Origin: Coccinella septempunctata
Lineage: Eukaryota > Arthropoda > Insecta > Coleoptera > Coccinellidae
Assembly: GCF_907165205.1 (NCBI RefSeq)
Contig: NC_058194.1
Span: 6,237,730 to 6,301,729, forward strand
Reading direction: 5' to 3'
DNA length: 64,000 nt
Numbering within the stretch: position 1 is the first letter of the stretch; each line of letters begins with the position of its first letter. The notes under the pieces are model-generated. The model was not told where the DNA came from. It did no database searches and saw only the letters and a program-made list of their open reading frames with translations. The position numbers and the translations under genes were made by a program. Positions 53,150 through 64,000 of the stretch are shown here, piece after piece.

Positions 53150-56100
53150 AATGAATTATAGAGGAGCTTTCAGGACTCTGGAGAAACAAAAATTGGAATT
53201 TTTTACCTTTTTCTGCGACTGCCGTTTGTCTGACGCTGCCGATGAAGAACTTTTCGACACCAGACGTTACCCGCACAAATCGGCGAATTCTTTACACTCA
53301 ACCGAACTTCCCGCACTTTTCCGTCGCAAACGTTTTACGCTTTAAGTTTCCCTATCCAAAATTCCAACACAATTCTATATATGGTCTTACTACAAATCAA
53401 AATAAACGATCACTCCTCGACTACTACTTTACTGATTCCCGATAAAACTGACTTTAGCTCCAAATTATTTCCGTTCTCTTCAACTACCTATTTCCCGATA
53501 TTCCGTTTTTATTTCAACAAAACCAACAAAACAAAGGACTGGACTTTTCTTTATACGCAACTCTTCCAAATTTATGAGCCGACCGAGTCTCCGATTCTAA
53601 TCCGTGATCTACCTCTAGTTTTTTCTCTTACTTCGTGCCAACCTAATTATTCTAAGTCCCTATACTCTTTCCTTACTGACTGACTCTACAAAAGACTTAT
53701 AATTTCTCTCCTATTCCGTACCGACTCGAAGGGGTATATTTTTCGATATTTTACAGATCACGTCCCCGGACCGACTTAAAGGGGTATTCTTTTTTTTTAT
53801 CACGCTCCCCGGACGACTTAAAGGGATATTCTTTTTGATCACTTTCCTCGGACCGACTTAAAGGGGTATTCTTTTTGATCAGTTTCCTCGGACCGACTTG
53901 AAGGGGTATTCTTTTTTGATCACTTTCTTCGGACCGACTGACTAACTTTTCCGAGGTACTTTTGCCCCCGGTCTTTCTCTCCCACGCTATGGGTGGTACC
54001 AAAACGTCCCAAAATCAAAATCATTGGACTATCATTCTTGCTGAGTTGAAAAATCAGCGTTCTCAAGCTCGGCGGTTACAAGAAAATTTCGGCTACTTCG
54101 AACTCTGCGAACTGATTTCCTCTCAGGGTCTCCAGACTAATAAATCTCCTTAATCAACATTGCTGACCATTTTCGCTTGTTCCGAAGTCCCTATCACCGG
54201 ATATTGAAATCAATTACAGATCTCCTTACTGAGTGTCATGAAAAACATTTTCAACTCTTATCGGTCAGGTTATTATTTAAATTCCCGCGACTTAATACCG
54301 TCTGATCTCAAGCGCCTCAAAGTATCATATTTCCGAATAATAAACGCCTTTGCAGCTCTGCTGCAACAATGTATGAAGGTTCTAGCTATATACCGTTGAA
54401 ATTATCTCAAATTAATTCGGAATCTCGTATTCCGATTTATTACAATACTCCCTCCTTTTAAAAAGTTTCGGCATTGGATGCCACAACTTTTCCTAATTAA
54501 CATATATTCGTCCAAAGTCCATCATCTCCTGCTCTTTCCTAAAACTAACATTCACCAAAAATTAAGTTTCACAAACAAATTTTCCTCACAAGCTACAGTT
54601 CCTTCCTTATCACTTAACATACAAATGCTCTAACAACTCTACTTATGTAGTAGTCCTTTAAATCACACATCATCTTTAAGCTCTATAAACATAAAATAAC
54701 AACAAAAAAAAACAAACATGAACAAACTAAACCTAAATAGTACATTATTCGGACAACGGTCATCAAAATAGTTTTTACCCACATCTTTTCATCAATCACT
54801 TCACTATCTCCAACATGGAGTTCTTTAGGTTCAATTTTCGGAATTCTTTCTCACTATCGCGAACATTCTCACACAACCATATATATCCTCGGAATCATAT
54901 GGAATAACTCTTCAAGTGAAAGACCAAAACTTATCTCAGGTGGAAAAGTTTCTTTAAACGGAACGCCACTGTTCAACCCGTGCTAATGTCCATATCGTAT
55001 GATCATCTGGGTTACGAAAACACAAACTCAGTTCGACCTTTTTGACGCGGCACATTATTCGGCGCATCGTTTACCGGCTATGTCTCTCAGTTCAGTGTGG
55101 TGTCACTATAAGTAAAATTGGGTGTAACCCTGGATATTGCTCGATTTGTTTTTGGTAGCGTACTTTCGACGTTGGATTTGCTCGCACTTTCTCGCCGTTA
55201 TTCGTCTCCCTTAAGTTGAAAACATTCTTTACTGAGTGATGCATTTGATTAATCGCAGTTTGTTGAGCTTATCCTTTTCCTTCTTGATCGTCAAAATATG
55301 TAGTGGACAGTCTATGTCCCGCCGTCTCTAATCTAATTCTCTTCTGGTTCCCTTCCACTCGCATCTCTCGAAGAACCTTTTTAAGCTGAACTATCGTCGT
55401 TCTACTGATGACGATTACGTCATCATGAATGATGAATTTCGAGCCTTATATACGGACCGACATTGTTCCATAAACCGCACTTGATCAGTTCAGAATACCC
55501 TCGTACGCACACGTCCACATATTGAGTTGAATGTCTCTCATTTCTTCTTTCTAATTCTTTGACGCACAACTTTTCGAGTTCATGAAGATTCTCAACATTT
55601 CTGATGAAATAGCCGCAATATTCGGTTTTCCGCACTATGGTTATACTTGACCAAAACCAACTTATCCACTAAATGCAAGAATGACAAAAAAATACATGCA
55701 AAAATCATACAAAAACAATTCATCTCCCATGAGCGTGCAATTTAATCATATAGGAAAACAATAATCATAAAATGACCTATCATATACCTAAATAAAACTC
55801 AAATCTTATGAAATAGCATGCAGAACGTTGTGCTCACATTAAAGGTGACCACAACGCTTCTTCATAATCCTTTTCCGACAAGGATTACTTCTTTCTCATT
55901 TCATCTACCTACTTCCGATATTCTTTATTGATGATATTTAAAATCATCCATCAGCAAATCACAATTAACCCCTTTTTTCGTTAATCTAACTCCCAACATG
56001 AAGCTCCTAACACAACCGAATATGACTTTAGATCCAGCTTAACTCAGAATACTTCAACTCTGCAGTGTCTCTTTCAAAACTTCTCATATTTAATACAGCA

Positions 56101-56528
56101 AACAACCTTTAACTTCAACGATTTCAATCTAAACGAAAATGAACCAATTGCTATATAATGATCAAGGGTTTCTCGGGAGATTAATTCGTTATGATACTCA
56201 ACCCTGGCGCCCATCTGACCCAAAAAAAAATTAGAGAAACCCATCTTTATACCATTCATTTCCCTTACTATAAGTCATTATTACCGGACCTCCTTGTTAT
56301 TCTACTTATAATCTATGGAATGGGAATGGTCGATTATTCCTTTTTCAGGACTATCAGCCAGAATGTCCTGCCACTACCCAGAAAAAAAAGAAAAAGGACC
56401 CTTTTCAGGTTGTGACTCTCCGGGTCAGTGAGAGCTCCTGGAATCTGCGAAAGGGCAGGAGTCGATTCACTTCTCCTGACAGGTCAATCTTACAGATTTT
56501 CCCGCCGCTACCCTGGTCTCCTATCTGA
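53150..56528. other. Probable 3' region of gypsy-type element no. 2, no recognised gene
   Basis: About 3.4 kb lie between the integrase tail and the CR1-group insertion. Short frames exist on both strands (for example minus 55423-55635), but none shows a domain I recognise. It may be a decayed env-like or untranslated region, or unrelated DNA. Confidence 0.4.
53727..53945. repeat. Tandem repeat of about 41 bp, five imperfect copies
   Basis: Units of the form CCGACTTAAAGGGGTATTCT followed by TTTTGATCACTTTCCTCGGA occur five times head to tail with small changes. On the minus strand they read GGAAAGTGATCAAAAAGAAT. Confidence 0.85.
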
Positions 56529-57022
56529 TCAGGTAGGTCTCCACCTATCTGGGGGACGCCTTATGTGGGTAGACCTCCTTAAAATCTTGTCTGGTTCTCT
56601 GTTGTCATCATCACTGCCTTCTAATTCTGTATCTGAATTCCGTGTATGTCTCCCATACCCCTGTGGAACCATTATCGGATAAATCCTCCGAGGTTTCTCT
56701 ATTTCCGAATCGGTCATAGTAAAGTGCTCAAATCTTTCCTCCCTTCCTGACAAATGTTCGTCAGGGCGCTTTTTCCGAACCTTAGCGACATAAGGCTGAA
56801 TGTTTACTCGAACAATTCTGCTCTCCCACCCCCACATTTTCGTATCCTACAGGTTACCGAATCAAACACTTCCTTGATCTTGTTTGGCCCTAACCATTTC
56901 TTTTCCAATTTTTCAGATACCTCCTTGAAATATACCAAGTCTCCTACCCTAAATTCCATCATCTGATCTTTCTCTGTATTGGGTCTATTTTCCTCTGGAT
57001 ACTCCACTTCGTTCGTATCCAC
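56529..57022 (-). pseudogene. Integrase C-terminal tail of gypsy-type element no. 2
   Basis: MMEFRVGDLVYFKEVSEKLE followed by KKWLGPNKIKEVF is the GPY/F-type module found at the end of Ty3/gypsy integrases. A frameshift near 56820 leads to a second frame (WESRIVRVNIQPYVAKVRKK, then a charged tail ending RRPPDRWRPT at 56529). The catalytic integrase core is not present upstream. Confidence 0.72.
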
Positions 57023-57415
57023 TACTATTTCAGTAAACTTCCTCCTGATCTACTTCGATCATCTGCTCTACGTTATCGATTATTCCCATATTCGATTCTG
57101 CTAACTGGCATTCCTCCGTCGCGACCGTCCTTGGCACGCGTTCCCTAATCTTTGACCCCCTGGGCCCCTTTTCATGTAAGTACTTAGCATTCCTCCCTAT
57201 CATTTCTGTATTTATTGCTAAGTTTCCTCCTTCAAAATCCCTAGTATTCTTATTTGAGGCTTCCTTTTCCCATGCCTCTACCGGTTTTTTCTCGGGTTTT
57301 CCTTTGTTTGTTTGTTTTTTCCGAACACCTTAATTCTCCTGAATTCCCTCCGCAACTTCTGCTTTAACCATGGAAGACTTCTTCCCGCAGTTTTCAAGCT
57401 ACTTCCCTTTCCCCT
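57023..57415. other. Deletion junction region between gag and the integrase tail
   Basis: Protease, reverse transcriptase, RNase H and integrase core (normally about 3 kb) should lie here, but only about 0.4 kb without recognisable motifs remains. Confidence 0.6.
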
Positions 57416-58676
57416 CTAGTCTTCTTGTTTCCTTTTCCATTCTCCTCTTCCCCTCAGGATTTCCACCAGTGACTCTAGGTTCGCCGACCTATCACCACCC
57501 TTGTGACCTACCCCTGCTGGGTCCGGATTTTCTATTCTGATAGTATTAATACCCCTATGTATGTTATCCTCTTGCTTCCTGGGTTGGAACTCCCGCGAAA
57601 ATGGAGACAATTGGTTGGAAATAGCTTCCGTACTTCGATTCCCTTCTCTAGTTGAATGTTGTGCCATTTCCTCCCCCCTTTGCTGAATCATTTCCAAACT
57701 TACATCACCTCCTCTTATTGGGTTCGTAGGTGTCTGTAGTCTATTTTCCCTAAAATTCTCTTGTCCCCGACTATTTTGTCCTAGACAATCTCTAGCCCAA
57801 TGACCCTTTTGACCACAAGTATAACAATGTCATTTGCCCTGACCTTCCATAATTCCTACACTCTCTAGCGAAATGTCCCGATCTACCACATGAATAGCAC
57901 CCTTTTTTTGGTGTTTTGTCCTACATTTTCCTGACTCCTCCAGCTATTTTTACACTCTTTCGCCGTGTGACCCTGCTGCTCGCATAACTGACACACTTTG
58001 TGTGTGTGAACTGCCGATATTCGGATGTTTGATGCCCTTCCTTGTATCATCCTGGTTGCAGTTTCTTAAAAAATGACTAGTCTCTCCGATTTTTCTAAAT
58101 CTAAATTTTCTTCTCTTAATAAAACTACCCCCATATCTTTCATCAAGTCTTTGCGCAACCCTGTTTTAAACTGATTTAATATCAACTCTTTATTTTTTTT
58201 TTGATTCCCGCTTCTTCGCCTGGCGATGCTCCGCCCAAATCTTCCCGAAGTAATTCCGCGCCTAAAATCCGCAGCCTAGTACAAAATGATGAAACATCTT
58301 CATCATGTCGCTGGAAACAACGACTTAAATTCCACTGACTCTCCCCTGGCAATTTTGATGGTGTAAATTTTGAAATAAGCCGCTGTTTCAATTCCGAGTA
58401 TTTCAATTTATCATACACCTCATCAGACTCAAAATATTCGTACGCCGCGCCTATCAGTTTTAATTTCAATAGAGTAAGTATTTCTTCCTCACTCCATCCG
58501 TCCAATTTCGACCTCAACTCGAATTTGTCGAAGTACCGCTTTGCGTCTTTTCCCGAAAAACCATCAAGTGTTGTCGCAATCATCCCCAACGAATACATAA
58601 ACGGAAACCTCATAACATTTTTTTCCGCCACAGCAGGGGTGGTAATACTAGCACTAGCCGCCGGCAACATTTTCAA
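57416..58676 (-). pseudogene. Gag of gypsy-type element no. 2 with three zinc knuckles
   Basis: The ATG at 58676 opens a capsid-like region (LDGFSGKDAKRYFDKFELRS, then LLKLKLIGAAYEYFES and LKYSELKQRLISKFTPSKLP) typical of Retrotrans_gag. A T run near 58190-58200 shifts the frame, and the protein continues with NKELILNQFKTGLRKDLMKD. Three CCHC knuckles follow in frames separated by small shifts: CQLCEQQGHTAKEC (57950-57993), CYSCGRSGHFAREC (57857-57900) and CYTCGQKGHWARDC (57785-57827). The last open part (57697-57416) is a hydrophilic linker. Gag would form the particle and package RNA; here it is broken at three or more points. Confidence 0.82.
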
Positions 58677-59447
58677 AACTTTCTGAATAACCTCAATAAC
58701 AATTAAATCCGAAAACTATCTTCAAACTCCGCAAATTAGTCGTGCAAAACAAAACAATTATATCAGGTTTCCGATATTTCAAAGTATGAATCTAGTATCC
58801 CTATTTCGAAATCCAAACTACGCTGTGCACACACGATAGAATCAATCAGACTATAAACGCCAAATACTCTCCCTATTAAAATTATATCAACCTTATATGG
58901 AAACGTCCTGAAAGAAAAATTATATCAAACAAAAAAATACTATTCTGAACGCAACTGTTATCCCAAAAATAAATAACGCCCTGAAAAAAAATTATATCTC
59001 AACAGCAAAAATAAAATTCAATAAACAATGTCCTGAAAAAAAGCCTGCAACCCTATCTTGTCCTAACTTTCCGATCCAAAAATCACATCCGACTGACTTA
59101 AAATTCCGAAATATTCTGACGTTTACTTGATCAAAACACTTAACTTGAAATTACTAAAATTGCAAATTTCACTTAATTGAAACAATTAAATTCAAATGAC
59201 CGAAATTCAAAATTATTTTATCCTCCAAATTGAAAATAATATAAATTAATTGAAATGATTTCACCCTTAAATCCGCGTTCAAATTCTTAAAAAAACAACA
59301 TTAACAAACGTCCCAATTTTCCTTATCTGCTTTCTCTAAATTGTTTTAAATTCCACAAAAAATATACTTGAATGAAACTAGCTAATTCTTGAATCCACTT
59401 TTTTTCTGTAACGAAATAACCGGTCATTCAATTAGTCATCAATAAGC
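58677..59447 (-). other. 5' leader of gypsy-type element no. 2, part 1
   Basis: It is AT-rich and non-coding, between the gag start and the RTE-like insertion. It continues at 63126-63661. Confidence 0.6.
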
Positions 59448-59458
59448 ATTAAATGAAT

Positions 59459-62400
59459 CATTCATTCATTGCTGTATCCCGTTACCGGGAATAAATCTAC
59501 AAAAAGAAGAAGGAAAAAAAAAAAAAATCGAACAGACTTGTAACTTCTTAGTGCTAGTTGCGACTGTGTGCCCTCCTGTGACTAAAGAGACCCAACCGTG
59601 ACCTGCAGATCCTTCCACACTCAGGGCATGGATAGTCTCCAACCAGATCTGGCCGCCGCTGTATCCTTCTCGATTCTCCATTATAACTGTGGACCAAAGA
59701 CCTCCACTGTGACCTGTCTAACGCTAGTTGTTCCCAGTTATGATTAGCATTAACTGATTTTAGGGATTGATGTAGTGTATCCTTAAACCGCTTATACTGG
59801 CCTCCAGGTTTCCGGGCTCCCTCAGTGAGTTCGCCGTATAGAGCTATTTTGGGGAGTCTTGTGTCTTGCATCCTCAGAATGTGGCCACTCCATCTGAGTC
59901 GGGCCCTCGTTACTTGAGTCTCAATTGTTGTACAGCTCGCGCGCTGCAAGACTTCTGCATTCGAAACTTTGTGGAACCATCTGATGTGCATTATCTGTCT
60001 TAGATGACGTTGCTGCGTCTGTTCAAGCTGTTTAATATGTCGCCTGTAGGGAGTCCAGCTTTCGCTTCCGTAAAGAAGCGTTGGGAGGACCACTGCTCTG
60101 TAAACAGCTGTCTTGGTCTTCAGATTGAGGTCGTGATTTTGGAACTCTCTGTCCTTCAGCTTCCAGAATGCCCTTGATGCCGAATTGATACGGTTGTGTA
60201 TTTCCGTGTCAAGGTTAGCCCTAGTATTTATGAAGCTTCCCAAGTATTTGAACTGCTCGACCTGTTCTAGAGTTTCATTGTCCAGGCTGATATCTGTTTG
60301 AAGGCTTTCTGGCGGACTTACCAGGATTTTGGTCTTGTCAATATTGAGTCTAAGGCCTAAAGCTTCGTATATATGTTTATAGGTGTCCATCATTATCTGT
60401 AGATCCTCTGAGCTGCTAGCGATGAGTGAACAGTCGTCTGCATGTTGAAGTTCCGTGATAAACTTGGTACGGGTTTTTGCTCTGAGGCGCTTCAGGTTAA
60501 ACAGGCCTCCATCAAATCTGAATCTTATCCCAACACCTCTTACGGGCATGCTCATGTCAGCAATTATCGATACAGCTATGGCGAAAATATTGAACAATAA
60601 AGGCGCTAATACGCAGCCTTGTTTTATTCCAGAGTTGGTTGAGAAATGGTCGGTTGTAGAGCCATTATGCTGTATTCTAGCGGTGTTGTTGGTATGAAGG
60701 CTTTTACACACTGCTAGGAATTTTTCGGGTACTCCTAGACGTGCCATGATTTTCCATAGCGCTCTCCGATTCACCGAGTCGAATGCCTTGCTTAAATCGA
60801 TGAAGGCTGTATAAATCCTTGATTGTTGTTCACGGGCCTTTTCTTGCAGCTGTCGCAGTGTAAAAATTAGGTCCACCGTACCTCGATTTGGTCGAAAGCC
60901 GCACTGGGATTCAGGTAAAAGCTTCTCTAAGAGTGGAACCAGACGATTAGCCATAATCTTCGAGAGAACTTTACCGGCCAGATTAAGCAACGATATGCCC
61001 CTGTAATTGTTGCAATTCGACGTATCGCCTTTGTTCTTATAGAGGTTGATAACTAAAGCGTCTCTGAAGTCTTGTGGCACATCTCCCTGTTCCCAGATCT
61101 TGCGGAATAGTATTAGGAGACTATTGACAATGTCCTCATCCAAGGCTTTGAATATCTCCGCCGGAATGCCGTCTAGACCAGGTGACTTATCATTTTTCAT
61201 ATTTTTAATCGCGCTTATGATTTCCGACATTGAGATTTCATCATCAAGCGATGTCATCGGACTATACGCGGGGAGCAGGTCTAAAATGGATAAATCCGAG
61301 TCGTTATTTTGATTCAAGACCTGTGAGTAATGCTCCTTCCATCTTTCGAGAATTTTTCTATCATCAGTTAGAATAGCTCCATGAGCATCTCTTATAGGAA
61401 AGCTAGCTTTTCTGCTTGGACCGTAAACAGTTTTAATAGCTTCGAAAAAACGCCTGTAGTCATGGTTATCGGCGTAAGCTTGTATTTCCCTAGCTTTTTC
61501 TTTCCACCAGCTGTCCTTGATTTTTCTTATTTCTTGACGGACCTCGCGTTTTATGTTTATGAAACCTATTTGGGCTGCAACATCGCCAGGCTTGTTAATT
61601 GCGGTTTTCATCGCTTTGTGTTTTGCGTCCAAAAGGGGTGCGATATGAGTTTCGCTGTCGGCAAACCAGTCTGGGGATTTTCGGGATCGTTCTGTGCCCA
61701 GTATTTCTTTCGCTGTATTTGTAAGGGATGACTTGATACGGAGCCAATGAGTCTCAATGTCGTCGTTATAATCCGGTGGTGTTAGGCTATCTTTGACGGC
61801 AGCTGTGAATCTGTCCTTTGTAGAAGGGTTTTGTAGTTTGGATATTTGAAGGCGCTCTCTTAGATACTTCGGCTTGCGTTGGTATTTTGGGCGCATTGAG
61901 ATTTTCATTCTCGAGATTACCAGCCTATGATCAGTCCAGCACTCCAGATCTGCTCTGGGTTTAGTGACCAACACCTCTTTCAGATCTTTCCTTCTCACGA
62001 TCACATAGTCGAGGGTATGCCAATGCCCTGAGCGCGGGTGGCGCCAGGTCCCCCTTGAATTGGTTCTCGTAATAAAATAGGTGTTCGTTATACACAGATT
62101 GTGTTCTGCACAAAGAGCCAGCAGACGTTCTCCATTCGAATTGATGCTGTCTGTGCCGTGTTTCCCTATTATTCCTGGCCATAGTTCTGAGTCTTGACCT
62201 CTGCCCACTCTAGCGTTGAAGTCTCCAAGGAGAATAATTCGTTCCCGTTTTGGGATTTTACTTAATGTAGCAACGAGTGTTTCGTAAAAAGTGTCCTTTA
62301 AGTTGTCAGAGGAGTTCAAAGTGGGTGCGTATATTGCAATGATGTTCACAAACGTGTTATTCGCTGCAGGAAAACGTAGGGTCATTAAACGTTCTGAGAT

Positions 62401-63114
62401 ACCAACTGGATTTTCGGTAAGTTTGGCGGCCAGGTCGTTTCTAATGGCAAAGCCTACGCCATGTTGTCTGATTTCGCCTTCCGGCAAGCCTTTCCAGAAA
62501 AAAGTATACGCTTGTTCTACCAAGCTACCTTCGTCCGAAAAGCGTGTTTCGCTTAAAGCAACTATTGCAATGGATGTTCGTTGCAGTTCCTTATCGATTA
62601 GGGCAGTACGCCTCTCTGGTCGGTCGGCCTTGGGGTTGTCTAGCAGGGTTCTGACGTTCCATGCTGCAAAAGCTATGTGCTTTTCATTGGTGTTTGTTCG
62701 ATGATTCACTCGCTCAGGCACCCTCCCCCGGAGATCCGAATGGGAGGGTATTTTACCTCCGGATACGAATTTTGTCCTGTTCGACTGATCCATCTTTTTG
62801 TAGGAGCTGCGTTAGAAGGTGTTCAAAAGCTGCACTGGTAACGCTGTCAGTGCAACTTTGGTTGCGGCTACGACTAGATTATCTTGTGGCACAGGTATCC
62901 TGAGACGACAAGGTCTGAGACGTAACTTGAGCAACGCAGAGAGCCATTTCCTGCTCAAGCCAATGTTTAGGCTACGTAATTGTGGGAAACAGAGTTATAC
63001 CGCTCATGTTCGGTCGCCAGAGCCTCGTTCGTAAGAACAGGGTGCACCGCGAGTAGGTGAGGTTGGCATTTGAGAGGAGAGGCTATAAAACGCATCCTTC
63101 CCCCTTACACTCCA
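59459..63114 (-). mobile_element. Full-length RTE-like non-LTR retrotransposon
   Basis: The 3656-bp element is flanked by an exact 11-bp duplication, ATTAAATGAAT (59448-59458 and 63115-63125). The 5' end reads GGAGTGTAAGGGGGAAGG on the minus strand. After about 320 bp of leader comes one long intact ORF. The 3' UTR is about 95 bp and ends in short GAATGAATG repeats rather than poly(A), as in RTE-type elements. Intact ORF, exact duplication and complete ends make it the youngest-looking insertion in the window. Confidence 0.88.
59554..62793 (-). CDS. RTE-like endonuclease / reverse transcriptase, 1079 residues, intact
   Basis: A single multifunctional protein for target-primed reverse transcription. 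The AP-type endonuclease (about 40-295) shows N46 in AAWNVRTL, E82 in LSETRF, D191 and N193 in LLGDFNAR, D262 in LDYVIV, and D288/H289 in WTDHRLV. The reverse transcriptase (about 535-830) has KSPGLDGIPAEIF, NYRGISLLN, FIDLSKAFDSV with D666, GIKQGCVLAPLLFNIF and HADD at 784-787 (His in place of the usual Tyr or Phe). The thumb region has FKYLGSFIN and RLRWSGHILRMQDTRLPK. The C-terminus is a C2H2-type finger, CPECGRICRSRLGLFSHRRAH, probably for nucleic-acid binding. No stop or frameshift is seen, so activity is possible. Confidence 0.93.
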   Translation of the reverse strand: MDQSNRTKFVSGGKIPSHSDLRGRVPERVNHRTNTNEKHIAFAAWNVRTLLDNPKADRPERRTALIDKELQRTSIAIVALSETRFSDEGSLVEQAYTFFWKGLPEGEIRQHGVGFAIRNDLAAKLTENPVGISERLMTLRFPAANNTFVNIIAIYAPTLNSSDNLKDTFYETLVATLSKIPKRERIILLGDFNARVGRGQDSELWPGIIGKHGTDSINSNGERLLALCAEHNLCITNTYFITRTNSRGTWRHPRSGHWHTLDYVIVRRKDLKEVLVTKPRADLECWTDHRLVISRMKISMRPKYQRKPKYLRERLQISKLQNPSTKDRFTAAVKDSLTPPDYNDDIETHWLRIKSSLTNTAKEILGTERSRKSPDWFADSETHIAPLLDAKHKAMKTAINKPGDVAAQIGFINIKREVRQEIRKIKDSWWKEKAREIQAYADNHDYRRFFEAIKTVYGPSRKASFPIRDAHGAILTDDRKILERWKEHYSQVLNQNNDSDLSILDLLPAYSPMTSLDDEISMSEIISAIKNMKNDKSPGLDGIPAEIFKALDEDIVNSLLILFRKIWEQGDVPQDFRDALVINLYKNKGDTSNCNNYRGISLLNLAGKVLSKIMANRLVPLLEKLLPESQCGFRPNRGTVDLIFTLRQLQEKAREQQSRIYTAFIDLSKAFDSVNRRALWKIMARLGVPEKFLAVCKSLHTNNTARIQHNGSTTDHFSTNSGIKQGCVLAPLLFNIFAIAVSIIADMSMPVRGVGIRFRFDGGLFNLKRLRAKTRTKFITELQHADDCSLIASSSEDLQIMMDTYKHIYEALGLRLNIDKTKILVSPPESLQTDISLDNETLEQVEQFKYLGSFINTRANLDTEIHNRINSASRAFWKLKDREFQNHDLNLKTKTAVYRAVVLPTLLYGSESWTPYRRHIKQLEQTQQRHLRQIMHIRWFHKVSNAEVLQRASCTTIETQVTRARLRWSGHILRMQDTRLPKIALYGELTEGARKPGGQYKRFKDTLHQSLKSVNANHNWEQLALDRSQWRSLVHSYNGESRRIQRRPDLVGDYPCPECGRICRSRLGLFSHRRAHSRN

Positions 63115-63125
63115 ATTAAATGAAT

Positions 63126-63661
63126 AACTATGCTCGCAAAAATAAAACTTGATTGACGACTTTTCTTCTAAAATTTTCGATAAACTGCAAGTCCAAATTC
63201 AATAAATCCGCGCACTCAACTTACACACAGTAATATACACTCAAAAAAATAAATTACCTGAAAACAATGAAAGACAAAAAATATCTTTCGCCATCAGCCA
63301 AGAATGCACCCTCAAAACAATAAACTTATCGCGAAATATTGAATTCAAATGTTCAATACTGATCAACTATTTTATCAATTTTTCTTAACGTTTCCATCAA
63401 TCGATATAGAAATAACTCAAGAGTTCCTTCATCCGAAAGTCCTCAAATTCATTGATATAATCTAAAATCTCAACTGAATCCATCAATCAACCACAAAAAT
63501 TTTTATATCAAAATTCTCTTAATGCTTCTACAATGGCAATGGATTTTATCTCGACTCGCTCCAGAAACAACTAAAACTATAAAAATCAAATTTCTCAAAA
63601 GAAAGAATTTAGTATTCTACCCCAGAAAAATCAACTTAAATCCCACCTAGCTGTTCACCAG
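63126..63661 (-). other. 5' leader of gypsy-type element no. 2, part 2, with primer-binding site
   Basis: It is AT-rich and non-coding. On the minus strand the LTR ends TTATTACA at 63662 and is followed after one base by TGGTGAACAGC (63660-63650). TGG is the expected complement of a tRNA CCA end, so this is the likely primer-binding site; the tRNA is not assigned. Confidence 0.55.
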
Positions 63662-64000
63662 TGTAATAATGCACCCCGTATCTTGATCAATGGAAGAGCG
63701 GCTTTCCACTGTTCATGGGGTGATTATTTTTAAGACGTTAAACACACAAAATTGAAGGCCCTCGAAGGGGGAAAAAATGTGGATTCGGCCCGTCGCGCGA
63801 AGGACAGGTCTTGAAGTTGATATTATTTCTGGGGAGAAATTTAAATGAAACTCATGGAAAACTTTAACAAATAAATCTATTGGCAAAATGAAATTGGAAC
63901 TTCTCTACAAATACGTTCCTGTCGAAGACGACCAACAAAAATCTTCAATTTCTTAAACATATGCAAATGAGCGCAAAACAATAAACCATATTTATCGTAA
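63662..64000 (-). repeat. LTR of gypsy-type element no. 2 (5' LTR, runs off the window)
   Basis: It matches 47237-47576 over its full visible length with scattered substitutions. The remainder lies beyond the window. Confidence 0.85.

Larger units (their letters stand above)
47237..64000 (-). mobile_element. Internally deleted Ty3/gypsy-type LTR retrotransposon no. 2, heavily interrupted
   Basis: Direct repeats at 47237-47576 and 63662-64000 share about 340 bp, starting TGTAATAAT. The gag (58676-57416) and an integrase tail (57022-56529) lie between them on the minus strand, so the right repeat is the 5' LTR (running off the window) and the left one the 3' LTR. Between gag and the tail the polymerase core is missing. 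Three other elements are inserted: R4/Dong-like (47641-51688), CR1-group (51689-53145) and RTE-like (59459-63114). Confidence 0.75.

Noticed and set aside
53151..53683. Plus-strand ORFs near the CR1-group truncation
   Set aside because: No recognisable domain, low complexity, and overlapping alternative frames; treated as non-coding gypsy-type sequence.

Overview
The window reads as AT-rich eukaryotic DNA, most likely from an insect. Almost every recognisable coding stretch belongs to a transposable element typical of arthropods: jockey-, CR1-, RTE- and R4/Dong-type non-LTR retrotransposons, Penelope-like elements (PLEs), Ty3/gypsy-type LTR retrotransposons, Tc1/mariner and hAT-like DNA transposons, MITEs and satellites. 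There are no bacterial operons, no rRNA and no convincing tRNA. The only candidate host exons are three short, unrecognised blocks at 7651-8142.

Layout. 1-2135: a broken ZMYM1/DUF4371-type fragment and an unclassified 0.7-kb repeat (copies A, B, C; C lies at 8634-9336). 2147-7060: a full-length jockey-like element on the minus strand with a poly(A) tail, an 11-bp target duplication and only single-base breaks. 7072-13543: mostly non-coding. 13556-18643: two PLE copies head to head inside one 12-bp target duplication, one copy interrupted by a mariner-type element that itself carries a MITE. 18935-19487: an R4/Dong fragment. 19513-27455: a second jockey-like copy split by an unclassified insert and by a CR1-like element that carries a hAT-type MITE. 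27485-30048: two further non-LTR fragments. 30049-33826 and probably 46549-47231: a second CR1-like element with a PLE fragment in it. It appears to be split by about 12.7 kb of nested DNA: a gypsy-type element, a hammerhead-ribozyme repeat block, a hAT-like element holding a Tc1-like element and a MITE, and a satellite field holding an RTE-like element. 47237 to the window end: an internally deleted gypsy-type element on the minus strand, interrupted by an R4/Dong-like element, a CR1-group element and an intact RTE-like element.

How it fits together. Successive insertions have landed inside one another, and many boundaries can be read from target-site duplications. The youngest-looking piece is the RTE-like element at 59459-63114, with an uninterrupted 1079-codon ORF and an exact 11-bp duplication. 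The most interesting signal is a set of six hammerhead-ribozyme-like motifs (minus strand 17088-17130 and 37087-37127; plus strand 18554-18594, 32581-32620, 37240-37280 and 37727-37767). Stems I and II differ in sequence between the three families yet stay paired. Other notable signals are a TAATG stop/start overlap shared by both jockey copies, an initiator plus a downstream promoter element at +28 at both jockey 5' ends, and two different LTR elements that each kept gag and the integrase tail but lost the enzymatic core.
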